Assembly: GCF_003311645.1 (NCBI RefSeq)
Contig: NZ_QEST01000090.1
Location: forward strand, 1 to 41,456
Source: Streptomyces sp. PT12
GTDB lineage: Bacteria > Actinomycetota > Actinomycetes > Streptomycetales > Streptomycetaceae
Direction of reading: 5' to 3'
DNA length: 41,456 nucleotides
In this document: piece after piece, positions 9,100 to 17,835 of the stretch
Layout of the letters: every line of letters begins with the position of its first letter
Numbering within the stretch: the first letter of the stretch is position 1
Made by a program: the position numbers and the translations under genes
Notes under the pieces: model-generated
Told to the model about the DNA's origin: nothing
Seen by the model: only the letters and a program-made list of their open reading frames with translations
Databases searched by the model: none

Positions 9100-9479
9100 C
9101 AGTCGAGGGTGTCCTTGCTCGTGTCCGGGCGGCGGTCTAATGGCCGCGGAGGCTGTGCTGGGCATCCTATTTTGATCCTCTGACAGCGCGATGTAGCCGT
9201 TCTCCTCTGCTGGCCGGTTCGGAGAGTCGACCTGCGCTGGTGCGACCACGCACGTTGCTGCGGAGCCTCATGCTGCTCGCCCAGGAGGATCTTGGTTTCG
9301 ATGCTGCCGACGATCACGAGCCGGTGCCTTGATCGTTGGCAGAGAGCAGGCGGAGCCTGTCCGTGGAGGTCCGTCGCTGTCCGCCCCGCGCAACTGAGAC
9401 CAAAACTGAGACCACGCAACGACGTGGGCCCCGACCGCCGGAGCGGTCGGGGCCCACGGTCAGCCCGGTGAGAGCTGGG
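9100..9479. other. Non-coding stretch with apparent integrase-tail scar beside tRNA-Ser
   Basis: There is no gene here I can support. On the plus strand one frame from about 9400 reads ATETKTETTQRRGPRP and continues through the hairpin at 9423-9458 into the tRNA as GRRIRDSNS before a stop. In actinobacteria, integrase genes next to tRNA attachment sites often end in such tRNA-encoded R-I-R-D-S-N-S tails. I therefore read this as the remnant of an integrase 3' end or an attachment-site scar, which fits tRNA-Ser being the insertion point of the left element. The promoter of the hsdMSR operon must also lie here, but I see no clear -35/-10 pair. Confidence 0.4.
9423..9458. terminator. Strong 15-bp hairpin next to tRNA-Ser
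   Basis: CGTGGGCCCCGACCG (9423-9437) and CGGTCGGGGCCCACG (9444-9458) are perfect 15-bp arms with a 6-base loop. It lies just beyond the 3' end of the minus-strand tRNA-Ser, so it is probably the tRNA transcript terminator and may also serve any plus-strand transcript entering from the element. Confidence 0.75.
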
Positions 9480-9564
9480 CGGAGGATACGAGATTCGAAC
9501 TCGTGAGGGTGTGAACCCAACACGCTTTCCAAGCGTGCGCCCTAGGCCTCTAGGCGAATCCTCC
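9480..9564 (-). tRNA. tRNA-Ser (anticodon GGA)
   Basis: On the minus strand the acceptor arms GGAGGAT and ATCCTCC pair, with discriminator G. The anticodon arm is CACGC-TTGGAAA-GCGTG, giving anticodon GGA, and the T arm contains GTTCGAATC. A long variable arm is present, as required for class II tRNA-Ser. CCA is not encoded. It lies upstream of the SRP RNA and dnaX, a common actinobacterial arrangement, and appears to have served as an integration site. Confidence 0.93.
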
Positions 9565-9650
9565 GCCGGACACGATACAAGAGATCGCCGAGTGGTCGCG
9601 AACCACTTGGGCGGGGGCGGGTGGGGGGTGGGGATCCGGTAGGGTTGGCG

Positions 9651-9742
9651 TCAGCCCCTCACGCGACGCTATCTCGCTGAACTCCCCCAGGGCCGGAAGG
9701 CAGCAAGGGTAGGTGAGCTCTGGTGGGTGCGTGAGGGGCCCT
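9651..9742 (+). ncRNA. ffs: Small signal recognition particle RNA (4.5S-type)
   Basis: The terminal stem GCCCCTCACGC (9654-9664) pairs with GCGTGAGGGGC (9729-9739). Between them is the conserved SRP domain IV sequence: the CAGGGCCGGAAGGCAGCA core, followed by GGTAGGTGAGCTCTGGTG. This is the Ffh-binding hairpin with its GGAA tetraloop. The RNA joins Ffh to target membrane proteins co-translationally. Its position directly upstream of dnaX is typical. Ends are estimated from the terminal stem. Confidence 0.92.
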
Positions 9743-9775
9743 CGTCTGTCAGTGGCGGCCGATATCGTCGGTGGT

Positions 9776-11818
9776 GTGTCCTCCCTCGCGCTGTACCGCC
9801 GCTACCGACCCGAGACCTTCGCCGAGGTCATCGGGCAGGAGCATGTCACCGACCCGTTGCAGCAGGCCCTGCGGAACAACCGGGTCAATCACGCCTATCT
9901 CTTCAGCGGGCCGCGAGGCTGTGGCAAGACGACCAGCGCGCGCATCCTGGCCCGCTGCCTCAACTGCGAGAAGGGCCCCACCCCCGCACCCTGTGGCGAG
10001 TGCCGGTCCTGTGTCGATCTCGCGCGCAACGGCCCTGGTTCGATCGATGTGATCGAGATCGACGCCGCCTCGCACGGTGGCGTGGACGACGCCAGGGAGC
10101 TGCGGGAGAAGGCGTTCTTCGGCCCCGCCGCGAGCCGGTACAAGATCTACATCATCGACGAGGCGCACATGGTCACCCCGGCGGGGTTCAACGCCCTGCT
10201 GAAGGTGGTCGAGGAGCCGCCCGAGCACCTCAAGTTCATCTTCGCGACGACCGAGCCCGAGAAGGTCATCGGCACCATCAGGTCGCGCACGCACCACTAT
10301 CCGTTCCGGCTGGTCCCGCCCGGCACGCTGCGGGACTACCTCGGGGAGGTCTGCGAGCGCGAGGCGATCCCCGTGGACGGCGCCGTGCTGCCCCTTGTGG
10401 TGCGGGCGGGTGCGGGCTCGGTGCGGGACTCGATGTCCGTCATGGACCAACTGCTCGCGGGCGCGGGCGCGGACGGCGTCACCTACGAGATGGCGACGGC
10501 CCTCCTCGGGTACACCGACGGGGCGTTGCTCGACTCGGTGGTCGACGCCTTCGCCGCGGGGGACGGCGCCGCGGCCTTCGGCGTGGTGGACCGGGTGATC
10601 GAGGGCGGTCACGATCCGCGGCGGTTCGTCACGGACCTGCTGGAGCGGCTGCGGGACCTGCTCATCCTCGCCGCGGTGCCGGACGCCGCGGACAAGGGGC
10701 TCATCGACGTGCCCGCGGACGTGCTGGAGCGGATGCGGGCGCAGGCGGGGGCGATGGGGCCAGCGGAGCTGAGCAGGGCGGCCGATCTTGTCAACGCCGG
10801 GTTGACCGAGATGCGGGGGGCCACCTCCCCGCGGCTCCAGCTGGAGCTGATCTGCGCCCGGGTGCTGCTGCCCGCGGCCTACGGGGACGAGGCGGCGCTC
10901 CTCAGCCGCCTCGACCGGCTGGAGCGGGGCATCGGCGCAGGGCCGGTGGGCGGCGGCGCCGGACCGGTCGCGAACGTGCCCGCCGCGCCGCCACCCCCGC
11001 CCGCGCCCGTTGCCGCGCCGCCACCCCCGCCCGCGGCCCAAGCGCCACCCCCACAAGCCCCCGCGCAGCCCCCGCCGACCCCGCCGCCCGCCGCGCCGCC
11101 GCCACAGGCCGCCGCGCCGCCCCCCGCCGCCCGCCAGCCCGGCGCGTGGCCCACGGGTGCGCGCCCCGCGGCGCCCGCGCGCGCCGAGACCGCGCCCGCC
11201 CCCGCGGCGACGAGCGGCCCCGACTCCTCCGTCGTGCGGCACGCCTGGCCCCAGGTGCTCGACACGGTCAAGGGCAAGCGCCGGTTCACCTGGATCCTGC
11301 TCAGCCAGAACGCCCAGGTCATCGACGCCGACGGCGGGGTGCTCCGGCTCGGCTTCACCACCCCCGGTGCCAGGGACAGCTTCACGAACGGCGGCAGCGA
11401 GGACGTCCTCCGCACGGCGCTGGCCGAGACCGTCGGCGGTCAGTGGCGGGTCGAGGCCATCGTGGACCCCGGAGGGGGCGCGGCCCAGGCCGCGGCCGCC
11501 TCGCCCTCGCGTATGGCGCCCACGCCCGCCCTCGCACGCCTGGCCCCCGCCCCGGCGCCGCCCTCCGCGCAGCAAGCCCAGCGAACGCAGCAAACGCCTC
11601 AGGCACCCCAGGCGCCACCGCCACAGGCCCCGGGGGCGTCCGAGCCCGCCGCCCCGCCCGCACCGGCCCCCGCGGCACCCGCCCCGCAGCCCGTCGCGGT
11701 CGAGGACGACATGCCAGAGGAGGACGACCCGGACCTCGACGACACGGCGCTCAGCGGCCATGAGCTGATCGTTCGAGAGCTGGGGGCGACCGTTATCGAG
11801 GAGTTTCACCACGAGTGA
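9776..11818 (+). CDS. dnaX: DNA polymerase III subunit gamma/tau
   Basis: This 680-aa clamp-loader ATPase drives loading of the beta sliding clamp and links the loader to polymerase. Visible: SLALYRRYRPETFAEVIGQ at the N-terminus, Walker A GPRGCGKT (45-52), a zinc-binding cluster (C61, C64, C73, C76, C79), and DEAH (128-131). Past residue about 390 comes a long Pro/Ala-rich linker, then a folded region (PQVLDTVKGKRRFTWILL), a second Pro/Ala-rich linker and an acidic C-terminus (DDMPEEDDPDLDD). I chose the GTG at 9776 because homology begins at SSLALYRRY; an upstream in-frame start at 9713 would overlap the SRP RNA. No slippery frameshift site was recognised. Confidence 0.95.
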   Translation: MSSLALYRRYRPETFAEVIGQEHVTDPLQQALRNNRVNHAYLFSGPRGCGKTTSARILARCLNCEKGPTPAPCGECRSCVDLARNGPGSIDVIEIDAASHGGVDDARELREKAFFGPAASRYKIYIIDEAHMVTPAGFNALLKVVEEPPEHLKFIFATTEPEKVIGTIRSRTHHYPFRLVPPGTLRDYLGEVCEREAIPVDGAVLPLVVRAGAGSVRDSMSVMDQLLAGAGADGVTYEMATALLGYTDGALLDSVVDAFAAGDGAAAFGVVDRVIEGGHDPRRFVTDLLERLRDLLILAAVPDAADKGLIDVPADVLERMRAQAGAMGPAELSRAADLVNAGLTEMRGATSPRLQLELICARVLLPAAYGDEAALLSRLDRLERGIGAGPVGGGAGPVANVPAAPPPPPAPVAAPPPPPAAQAPPPQAPAQPPPTPPPAAPPPQAAAPPPAARQPGAWPTGARPAAPARAETAPAPAATSGPDSSVVRHAWPQVLDTVKGKRRFTWILLSQNAQVIDADGGVLRLGFTTPGARDSFTNGGSEDVLRTALAETVGGQWRVEAIVDPGGGAAQAAAASPSRMAPTPALARLAPAPAPPSAQQAQRTQQTPQAPQAPPPQAPGASEPAAPPAPAPAAPAPQPVAVEDDMPEEDDPDLDDTALSGHELIVRELGATVIEEFHHE

Positions 11819-11908
11819 GCCCCATGGGTGAGACCGCGGCGCCCCGAGCCCGTAGGCTCAAGAGGGCAGGCGCAGAGGAAACGACGTCGACGAGCCAGGA
11901 GTGAGGCC

Positions 11909-12247
11909 GTGTTCCCCGGTGGTGGGGTCGATATGCAGCAGCTGTTGCAGCAGGCCCAGAAGATGCAGCAAGACCTTGCCGCGGCACAGCAGGAGCTGGC
12001 CGAGACGCCCGTCGAGGGCTCCGCGGGCGGCGGGCTGGTCAAGGCGACGGTCACGGGCTCGGGCGAGTTGACCGGTCTGGTGATCGATCCGCGCGCGGTG
12101 GACCCCGAGGACACCGAGACCCTGGCGGACCTCGTGGTCGCGGCCGTTCGAGACGCGAACAACTCCGCTCAGGAGCTGGCCAAGACCAAGCTCGGCCCCC
12201 TCGCCCAGGGGCTCGGCGGAGGTGGCATTCCCGGGCTGCCGTTCTGA
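11909..12247 (+). CDS. YbaB/EbfC family nucleoid-associated protein
   Basis: This 112-aa small DNA-binding protein has the YbaB pattern: [20 protein letters not shown] near the start, then [18 protein letters not shown] and [14 protein letters not shown], ending in a Gly-rich [10 protein letters not shown] tail. Members form dimers that bind DNA with little specificity. The GTG at 11909 follows AGGAG with good spacing; the frame is open further upstream but without a better start. The stop overlaps the recR ATG by one base, and dnaX precedes it, giving the widely conserved dnaX-ybaB-recR cluster linked to replication and repair. Confidence 0.93.
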   Translation: MFPGGGVDMQQLLQQAQKMQQDLAAAQQELAETPVEGSAGGGLVKATVTGSGELTGLVIDPRAVDPEDTETLADLVVAAVRDANNSAQELAKTKLGPLAQGLGGGGIPGLPF

Positions 12248-12846
12248 TGTACGAAGGCGTGGTCCAGGACCTCATCGACGAGCTGGGCCGACTGCCCGGC
12301 GTGGGCCCCAAGAGCGCCCAGCGGATAGCGTTCCACATCCTCCAGGCCGAGCCCGCCGATGTCAGGCGCCTGGCGCACGCGCTGACCGAGGTCAAGGAGA
12401 AGGTCAGATTCTGCGCGGAGTGCGGCAATGTCGCACAGGAGGAGCGGTGCCGCGTCTGCCTCGACCCGCGCCGCGACCAGGCGGTCATCTGCGTGGTCGA
12501 GGAGCCCAAGGACGTCGTCGCCATCGAACGCACGCGCGAGTTCAGGGGGCGGTACCACGTGCTGGGCGGGGCGATCAGCCCGATCGACGGCGTGGGCCCA
12601 GGTGACCTGCGGATCAGGGAGCTGCTCGCCCGGCTCGCCGATGGCTCGGTCACGGAGCTGATCCTGGCCACCGACCCGAATCTGGAGGGCGAGGCGACCG
12701 CCACCTACCTCGCGCGGATGGTCGGCTCCCTGGGCCTTCGGGTCACTCGGCTAGCCAGCGGGCTGCCGGTCGGGGGAGACTTGGAGTATGCCGACGAGGT
12801 CACCTTGGGGCGTGCGTTCGAGGGTAGGCGCCTGCTTGATGTGTAA
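12247..12846 (+). CDS. recR: Recombination mediator RecR
   Basis: This 199-aa protein has the canonical RecR length. An HhH segment ([20 protein letters not shown]) is followed by a four-Cys zinc finger (C56, C59, C68, C71), a Toprim domain from about residue 80 ([15 protein letters not shown], then [16 protein letters not shown]), and a C-terminal Walker-B-like segment ([19 protein letters not shown]). With RecF and RecO it loads RecA onto SSB-covered gaps. It is translationally coupled to ybaB. Confidence 0.96.
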   Translation: MYEGVVQDLIDELGRLPGVGPKSAQRIAFHILQAEPADVRRLAHALTEVKEKVRFCAECGNVAQEERCRVCLDPRRDQAVICVVEEPKDVVAIERTREFRGRYHVLGGAISPIDGVGPGDLRIRELLARLADGSVTELILATDPNLEGEATATYLARMVGSLGLRVTRLASGLPVGGDLEYADEVTLGRAFEGRRLLDV

Positions 12847-12885
12847 TGCAGACGCAGACATAGGGACCGTTGGGGAGGCGATCAC

Positions 12886-13575
12886 ATGATCTCCGAGACG
12901 CCGATGCCGAAGTCGCCGCCGAGGAACGGTGCGGCGGGGGGAGGCCCTGACAGTTTCGCCGTGCAGATCGCCGACCAGGTGGAGAGCTTCATCGTCGCGG
13001 TCTCGGAGGTCGCCAAGGGCGACGACCCGGACGCCGCGGTGCCCCACCTGCTGCTCCAGGTCTCCCAAGTGCTGTTCGCGGGCGGCAGGTTGGGGGCGCA
13101 CGAGGACATCGTTCCCGAGGAGCGCTACGAGCCCGACACCGGTCCCGAGCCCGACATGGACGAGCTGCGCGAGCGCCTGGCCTCGCTCCTCGCGCCCGTC
13201 GACGTCTACTCCGAGGTCTTCGACCCCTATGTGCCGCGCAGCACGCCGGTCGCCGCCCGGATCTCCGACGACCTGGCCGACACCATCTCCGACCTGCGGC
13301 ACGGCATGGCGCACTACACCGAGGGCCGGGTCAGCGAGGCCCTGTGGTGGTGGCAGTTCTCCTACCTGTCGAACTGGGGCCCCACCGCGAGCGCCGCCCT
13401 GCGCGCCCTCCAGTCCCTGGTCGCCCACGTCCGCCTCGACACTCCGCTGGCCGAGCTCGACGGTCTCGACACGGACAGCGACGCCGAGGACGGCGACCTG
13501 GAGCGGCAGGCGGGCCGCGTGATGGAGGCGGAGATCGCCGCCCCGCTCGGCCTGGGCCGCTCGGCGGGAGCCTGA
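12886..13575 (+). CDS. DUF5063 domain protein
   Basis: This 229-aa cytoplasmic protein has no signal peptide or membrane segment. The region from about residue 25 (FAVQIADQVESFIVAVSEVA) to 185 reads as the DUF5063 fold, including DVYSEVFDPYVPRSTPVA, ISDDLADTISDLRHGMAHY and EALWWWQFSYLSNWGPTASA. This family is regularly found between recR and ask in streptomycetes, with no assigned function. The ATG at 12886 begins 40 bases after recR, so it is probably in the same transcript. The C-terminal 35 residues are acidic and variable. Confidence 0.85.
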   Translation: MISETPMPKSPPRNGAAGGGPDSFAVQIADQVESFIVAVSEVAKGDDPDAAVPHLLLQVSQVLFAGGRLGAHEDIVPEERYEPDTGPEPDMDELRERLASLLAPVDVYSEVFDPYVPRSTPVAARISDDLADTISDLRHGMAHYTEGRVSEALWWWQFSYLSNWGPTASAALRALQSLVAHVRLDTPLAELDGLDTDSDAEDGDLERQAGRVMEAEIAAPLGLGRSAGA

Positions 13576-13589
13576 CCCCGCGCCGCGCC

Positions 13590-13909
13590 TCACGCCGGGC
13601 CAGCGCCCGGCCCACCAGGTCGTCGGCCAGCCGGTCCATGCCGCCGTCCGCGCTCGTCCGCGCGACGTGGCCCGCGGTGCGGACCTGGCCCATCAACGCG
13701 GCGGCCTTGACGTTGTGCCCCCGCACGTCCCCGCTGGCCGCCGCGGCGGCCAGCCTGGCCCGACGCGCGCAGGTCAGCACCGCGAGCCGCAGGATGCGGC
13801 GGTCGAGGGCGAGGAGGTAGATCGCCCCGCCGTGGGTCCCGGTCTCCCGCACCGCCCGCAGGAGCGGCGGGTCGAGCAGATCGGGGCCGGATGGAGGCAT
13901 ATCACCCAT
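13590..13909 (-). pseudogene. Remnant of a SpoIIE-type phosphatase sensor domain
   Basis: From an ATG at 13909 the minus strand reads MGDMPPSGPDLLDPPLLRAV, then RETGTHGGAIYLLALDRR and ILRLAVLTCARRARLAAAA. The beginning strongly recalls the N-terminal GAF-like sensor region of Streptomyces ATP-binding SpoIIE-family protein phosphatases (L-L-R-A-V-x-E-T-G-A-H-G-G, V-L-R-L-A-V-L-T-G). After about 50 residues the similarity fails. The frame stays open but soon runs antisense through the end of the DUF5063 gene, and no PP2C or ATPase domain follows. I read this as a decayed gene. It occupies most of the 570-base gap between DUF5063 and ask; I see nothing else convincing there. A short functional protein is possible but less likely. 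Confidence 0.4.
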
Positions 13910-14145
13910 GTCTGCGCGTTGCGTCCGGTTGATGCCGCCAGCACACCGGCGTTCGCCCTGCCACGCGGTCGGCCGAGGCGGGTCTGTGACATCTCTTACG
14001 TTTGTGGCATTGTCCGGTGTGCGGGTGACGTGTCCGGGGCAGGGGTGGTCGCTGGGCGGGCGAGCGGAGCGGCCCGCTCGGTAGACTTCATCCGGCTGTG
14101 GCCGATTTTCGGCCATGGGAGCAAGAGAACGAGGAGCGAGCACAC

Positions 14146-15417
14146 GTGGGCCTTGTCGTGCAGAAGTACGGCGGCTCCTCCGTAGCCGATGCCGAGGGCA
14201 TCAAGCGCGTCGCCAGGCGAGTCATCGAGGCCAAGAAGGACGGCCACCAGGTGGTCGTCGTGGTCTCCGCGATGGGCGACACGACGGACGAGCTGATCGA
14301 TCTCGCGGGCCAGGTGTCCCCCGTCGCGACGGGGCGCGAGCTGGACATGCTGCTGACCGCGGGCGAGCGCATCTCGATGGCGCTGCTGGCGATGGCGATC
14401 ACCTCACTCGGGCACGAAGCGCAGTCCTTCACCGGCAGCCAGGCCGGTGTCATCACCGACTCCGTCCACAACAGGGCCCGCATCATCGACGTCACCCCTG
14501 GCCGCATCCAAAGCTCCGTCGACGCCGGGAACATCGCGATCGTCGCGGGCTTCCAGGGCGTCTCCCAGACCGGCAAGAACATCACGACGCTCGGCCGAGG
14601 CGGCTCGGACACCACGGCGGTCGCGCTGGCCGCCGCGCTCAACGCCGAGGTGTGCGAGATCTACACGGACGTCGACGGCGTGTTCAGCGCCGACCCCAGG
14701 GTCGTGCGCAAGGCGCGCAAGATCGACTGGATCTCGTTCGAAGACATGCTGGAGCTGGCCAGTTCCGGCTCGAAAGTGCTGCTGCACCGCTGTGTGGAGT
14801 ACGCGCGGCGTTACAACATTCCGATTCATGTGCGGTCCTCGTTCTCGGGGCTCAAGGGCACATGGGTCAGCAATCAGCCGCCAGGAGGTCAGCCGATGGA
14901 GCAGGCAATCATCTCGGGGGTCGCGCACGACACCTCCGAGGCGAAGATCACGGTCGTCGCGGTGCCCGACAAGCCGGGCGAGGCGGCGAAGATCTTCCGC
15001 GCGATCGCCGACGCCGAGATCAATATGGACATGGTCGTGCAGAACTTCTCGGCGGCCTCGACCGGTCTCACCGACATCTCGTTCACGCTCCCGAAGGACG
15101 AGGGGCAGAAAGCGATCGACGCGCTTGAGAAGCGGCGGGAGTTGATCGGTTTCGAAGCGCTTCGCTATGACGACCGGATCGCGAAGATCTCCCTCGTCGG
15201 CGCGGGCATGAAGACCAACCCCGGCGTCACCGCGACGTTCTGCGAGGCGCTGTCGAACGCGGGCGTCAACATCGAGCTGATCTCCACCTCCGAGATCCGC
15301 ATCTCCGTGGTGACCCGCGAGGAGGACGTCAACGAGGCGGTGCGCGCCGTGCACACGGCGTTCGGCCTGGACAGCGACAGCGACGAGGCCGTTGTCTACG
15401 GTGGAACGGGCCGCTGA
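14146..15417 (+). CDS. ask: Aspartate kinase
   Basis: This 423-aa enzyme phosphorylates aspartate at the start of the lysine, threonine, methionine and diaminopimelate pathway. The N-terminal kinase domain has [11 protein letters not shown] with the substrate-binding K-x-G-G-S-S, and [20 protein letters not shown]. Two ACT domains follow (about 265-340 and 345-420), where lysine/threonine feedback normally acts. Length is typical of actinobacterial LysC. The GTG at 14146 follows GAGGAG. An internal start for the regulatory subunit lies at 14896. Aspartate-semialdehyde dehydrogenase, which I expect next to ask in streptomycetes, is not downstream here. Confidence 0.95.
   Translation: MGLVVQKYGGSSVADAEGIKRVARRVIEAKKDGHQVVVVVSAMGDTTDELIDLAGQVSPVATGRELDMLLTAGERISMALLAMAITSLGHEAQSFTGSQAGVITDSVHNRARIIDVTPGRIQSSVDAGNIAIVAGFQGVSQTGKNITTLGRGGSDTTAVALAAALNAEVCEIYTDVDGVFSADPRVVRKARKIDWISFEDMLELASSGSKVLLHRCVEYARRYNIPIHVRSSFSGLKGTWVSNQPPGGQPMEQAIISGVAHDTSEAKITVVAVPDKPGEAAKIFRAIADAEINMDMVVQNFSAASTGLTDISFTLPKDEGQKAIDALEKRRELIGFEALRYDDRIAKISLVGAGMKTNPGVTATFCEALSNAGVNIELISTSEIRISVVTREEDVNEAVRAVHTAFGLDSDSDEAVVYGGTGR
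14896..15417 (+). CDS. Aspartate kinase beta (regulatory) subunit from internal start
   Basis: Inside ask, in the same frame, the ATG at 14896 is preceded by an excellent Shine-Dalgarno (AGGAGGT, about 14883-14889). It would give a 173-aa protein starting [17 protein letters not shown] and consisting of just the two ACT domains. Corynebacterium, Mycobacterium and Bacillus aspartokinases are known alpha2-beta2 enzymes whose beta subunit comes from exactly such an internal start. The overlap is therefore a real second product by analogy, supported here by the site itself. Confidence 0.75.
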   Translation: MEQAIISGVAHDTSEAKITVVAVPDKPGEAAKIFRAIADAEINMDMVVQNFSAASTGLTDISFTLPKDEGQKAIDALEKRRELIGFEALRYDDRIAKISLVGAGMKTNPGVTATFCEALSNAGVNIELISTSEIRISVVTREEDVNEAVRAVHTAFGLDSDSDEAVVYGGTGR

Positions 15418-15542
15418 CGGCCGGTAGTTGATTGGAAAGCGCCGCAAGGTGGCCGGCAACGGTCAGATGTGAAGCTCTCGTGACCAAGTCGTAGGCCCGG
15501 ATGGCTTGCTCCCGGACGAGGGGCCGGGGGACCATTTCAAGT

Positions 15543-15578
15543 CCCCGCACCGCTTTGCCAGCCAACCGCGGTGCGGGG
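15543..15578 (+). terminator. Terminator downstream of ask
   Basis: CCCCGCACCG (15543-15552) pairs perfectly with CGGTGCGGGG (15569-15578) across a 16-base loop, followed by a T-rich TGTGTCTTT. It lies in the 316-base gap 15418-15733 between ask and the sigma factor; I see no gene in that gap. It would separate the two transcription units. Confidence 0.65.
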
Positions 15579-15733
15579 TGTGTCTTTGGTGCGCCGGAAC
15601 GGGCGGAACGGCCAGGGGCGCGGACCGAGCGGGACCTTCACGGCGGGCGGTGGGTTATGAGACCGGACACCTCTGATACCGACAGCTCGCCCACGCCGTA
15701 CAACCTTCGCGGGGGAGAGCGTGTCCAACTGGC

Positions 15734-16384
15734 GTGGCAGAGGTTGCAGAGGTCTTCGGCTTTCCCGCAGCACACCCGCGACGCCTGGCCGGGAGCGCGC
15801 CCGTGACCGCTCCTCTGCCGGCCTCCCGGCCGACCCGTATCCCCGCCCAGGGCGAGGACGCGGCGGACGACGCGATGAGTGAGGTCGCGGCCGGGACCAC
15901 GATCGACTTCCTCACCGAGACCTACCGCGCCCACTACCGTTCGCTGCTCGGCCTGGCCGCCCTGCTCCTGGACGACACCGCGTCCTGCGAGGATGTGGTG
16001 CAGGAGGCGTTCATCCGTGTCCACTCCGCGCGCAACCGTGTGCGCGACCAGGAGAAGACCCTCGCCTATCTGCGTCAGACGGTGGTCAACCTCAGCCGTT
16101 CCACCCTGCGCCGCCGCATCCTCGGCCTCAAGCTGCTCTCCAAGCCGCTGCCCGACATGGCGAGCGCGGAAGAGGGCGCGTACGAGCAGCTGGAGCGCGC
16201 CGACCTGATCAAGGCGATGCGCGGGCTCCAGCGCCGCCAGCGCGAGGTGCTGGTGCTGCGGTACTTCGTCGACATGACCGAGGCCGAGGTCGCCAAGACC
16301 CTGGGGATCTCGGCGGGTTCCGTCAAGGCGTACGGTTCGCGCGGCATCGCGGCGCTGCGCGTGGCGATGGAGGCGGCCCGATGA
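15734..16384 (+). CDS. ECF-type RNA polymerase sigma factor (SigE-like family)
   Basis: This is a 216-aa sigma-70 family protein. Region 2 spans about residues 57-125 (FLTETYRAHYRSLLGLAALL, CEDVVQEAFIRVH) and region 4 about 155-212 (LQRRQREVLVLRYFVDMTEA, VAKTLGISAGSVKAYGSRGI). About 48 variable residues precede region 2, so the start is uncertain: GTG at 15734 is the longest, GTG at 15803 has GGGAG at good spacing, and ATG at 15874 sits right before the conserved part. It overlaps the following gene by 4 nt (ATGA), a pairing expected for a sigma factor and its membrane partner. Its regulon cannot be read from sequence. Confidence 0.88.
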   Translation: MAEVAEVFGFPAAHPRRLAGSAPVTAPLPASRPTRIPAQGEDAADDAMSEVAAGTTIDFLTETYRAHYRSLLGLAALLLDDTASCEDVVQEAFIRVHSARNRVRDQEKTLAYLRQTVVNLSRSTLRRRILGLKLLSKPLPDMASAEEGAYEQLERADLIKAMRGLQRRQREVLVLRYFVDMTEAEVAKTLGISAGSVKAYGSRGIAALRVAMEAAR

Positions 16385-17814
16385 GCGGAGGCGACGACCG
16401 GGAGGAGCTCCGGCGTCGGCGGGAGGGGCGTGGCCGCGGCGATGAGCCGCGCGAGACCTCGCGGCCGCCTGGCGGCGCGCGTGAGCCGGGCACGTCGGGC
16501 GCGCCGGGCACGTCGGGCGCCCCTGGCCCGTTTGACGATGAGGAGGAGCTGCGCCGCCTGCTGCGCGCGGCCGTGGAGGACATCGAGCCGCCCCCCGACG
16601 CGCTCGACCAGCTGCACGAGGCCATCCCCGCGCGCCAGCGGCGCAGGCGCCATCTGCTGCTCGGCACCGCGGCGTCCGTGGCGCTGCTCGGCATCGGCGC
16701 GCCGCTGGTGATGTCGGCGGCGGCCAACGTCGGCCGCGGCGGCGGCGGTTCGCTCGAGGCCGGGGCCGAGCACTCGGTGGACGGCGGCGAGCGCGGCCTG
16801 GGCGACGGCGGCTCCCTCGGCCTCAACCCCTCCGACGGCGGCCGCCCGACGGGCGAAGGCCCCGGATTTTTTCCCGAGGGCGGCTCCACCCAGGGAACGC
16901 CGCCTTCGGGCGCGTTCGACGGGCACTTCCAGGCCCCGTCGCCCGACTCCGACGAGACCATGGGCGTCTCGTCGCCGACGTGCCGCCGCGACCAGCTCGG
17001 CGAGATCACCACGGCCCTCGAGCCACCGGACGCCCAAGGCCGAATCTATGGCCTGATCCGGCTGGCCAACGTGTCGGACGCCCCCTGTCTCGTCACCGGG
17101 AACGGCGAGCTCGCCGCGCTGCCGTTCGGCGCCGACGGCACGGCGGACATCCAGATCGTCGACCGCACGGAGGGCGACCGCGCGACCGGCCTGCCCACCC
17201 CCGACGAGACCTATGACGAGCTGGTGCTGCCCGCGGGCGAGGCGTACGAGGTGCGGTTCGCCTGGGTACCGACCGGCTCGGCCGGGGGCAGCTGCTCGGT
17301 CGACGGGCCGGGCGAGACCGAGGCGCCCACCGACCCGCCGCCCAGCGAGTCGGCCGCCCCGCTGTCCTCGCGGTCGGCCTCGAACGCCCCGTCGTCGGCC
17401 CCGTCCGACGGCGGCGGCGCGGGGGGCGTCGGCGAGGGCGACCCGTCGAGCAGCCCGGGCGGCAGCGGAGAGCAGTCGCCCGGCACCACCGCGGGCACCA
17501 GCCCCCCCGACGCGAGCGGCCCGGACGACGAGCCCAGCCCGAGCGACCCCAGCGGCGGGAGCGGCGGCACCGGTGGCGACAACGGGAACGGCAGCGGCGG
17601 CGGCACCGGCAGCGGCGGCGGCACCGGTGGCAGCAACGGGAACGGGAACGACGGAGGCGACGGGAACGGCGGAGGCGACGGTGAGGAGGACGACGGCGTC
17701 GTCCTGCGGTACACCCCCGCGGCGGGCGAGCCCGCCGCGGCCCAGATCCGGCTCACCGGCGACTGCTCCGGCACCGTCTACCGCACGGGCGTTCTGGAAG
17801 CCCCGACGCTCTGA
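16381..17814 (+). CDS. Single-pass membrane protein coupled to the ECF sigma factor
   Basis: This 477-aa protein has a charged cytoplasmic N-terminus with a short G-T-S-G-A-P repeat (about 37-49), a helical segment (about 55-85), and one membrane helix at about 95-118 (LLLGTAASVALLGIGAPLVM). A large Gly/Ser/Pro-rich extracellular region follows. From about residue 200 comes a beta-rich domain with paired cysteines (CRRDQLGEITTALEPPDAQG, AWVPTGSAGGSCSVDG). This domain seems to be split by about 110 residues of Gly/Ser/Pro/Asn-rich low complexity and resumes with LTGDCSGTVYRTG at the end. The topology and ATGA coupling suggest an anti-sigma or signal-transducing partner. No canonical zinc anti-sigma motif (H-x3-C-x2-C) is seen, so that role is inferred from context. 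Confidence 0.6.
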   Translation: MSGGDDREELRRRREGRGRGDEPRETSRPPGGAREPGTSGAPGTSGAPGPFDDEEELRRLLRAAVEDIEPPPDALDQLHEAIPARQRRRRHLLLGTAASVALLGIGAPLVMSAAANVGRGGGGSLEAGAEHSVDGGERGLGDGGSLGLNPSDGGRPTGEGPGFFPEGGSTQGTPPSGAFDGHFQAPSPDSDETMGVSSPTCRRDQLGEITTALEPPDAQGRIYGLIRLANVSDAPCLVTGNGELAALPFGADGTADIQIVDRTEGDRATGLPTPDETYDELVLPAGEAYEVRFAWVPTGSAGGSCSVDGPGETEAPTDPPPSESAAPLSSRSASNAPSSAPSDGGGAGGVGEGDPSSSPGGSGEQSPGTTAGTSPPDASGPDDEPSPSDPSGGSGGTGGDNGNGSGGGTGSGGGTGGSNGNGNDGGDGNGGGDGEEDDGVVLRYTPAAGEPAAAQIRLTGDCSGTVYRTGVLEAPTL

Positions 17815-17835
17815 CGGCCCCGCGCGGGACGTACC

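Noticed and set aside
9749-11812. 687-codon minus-strand open frame opposite dnaX
   Set aside because: Shadow of dnaX: Gly/Arg repeats mirror the Pro-rich linkers, with no ribosome-binding site or family motif.
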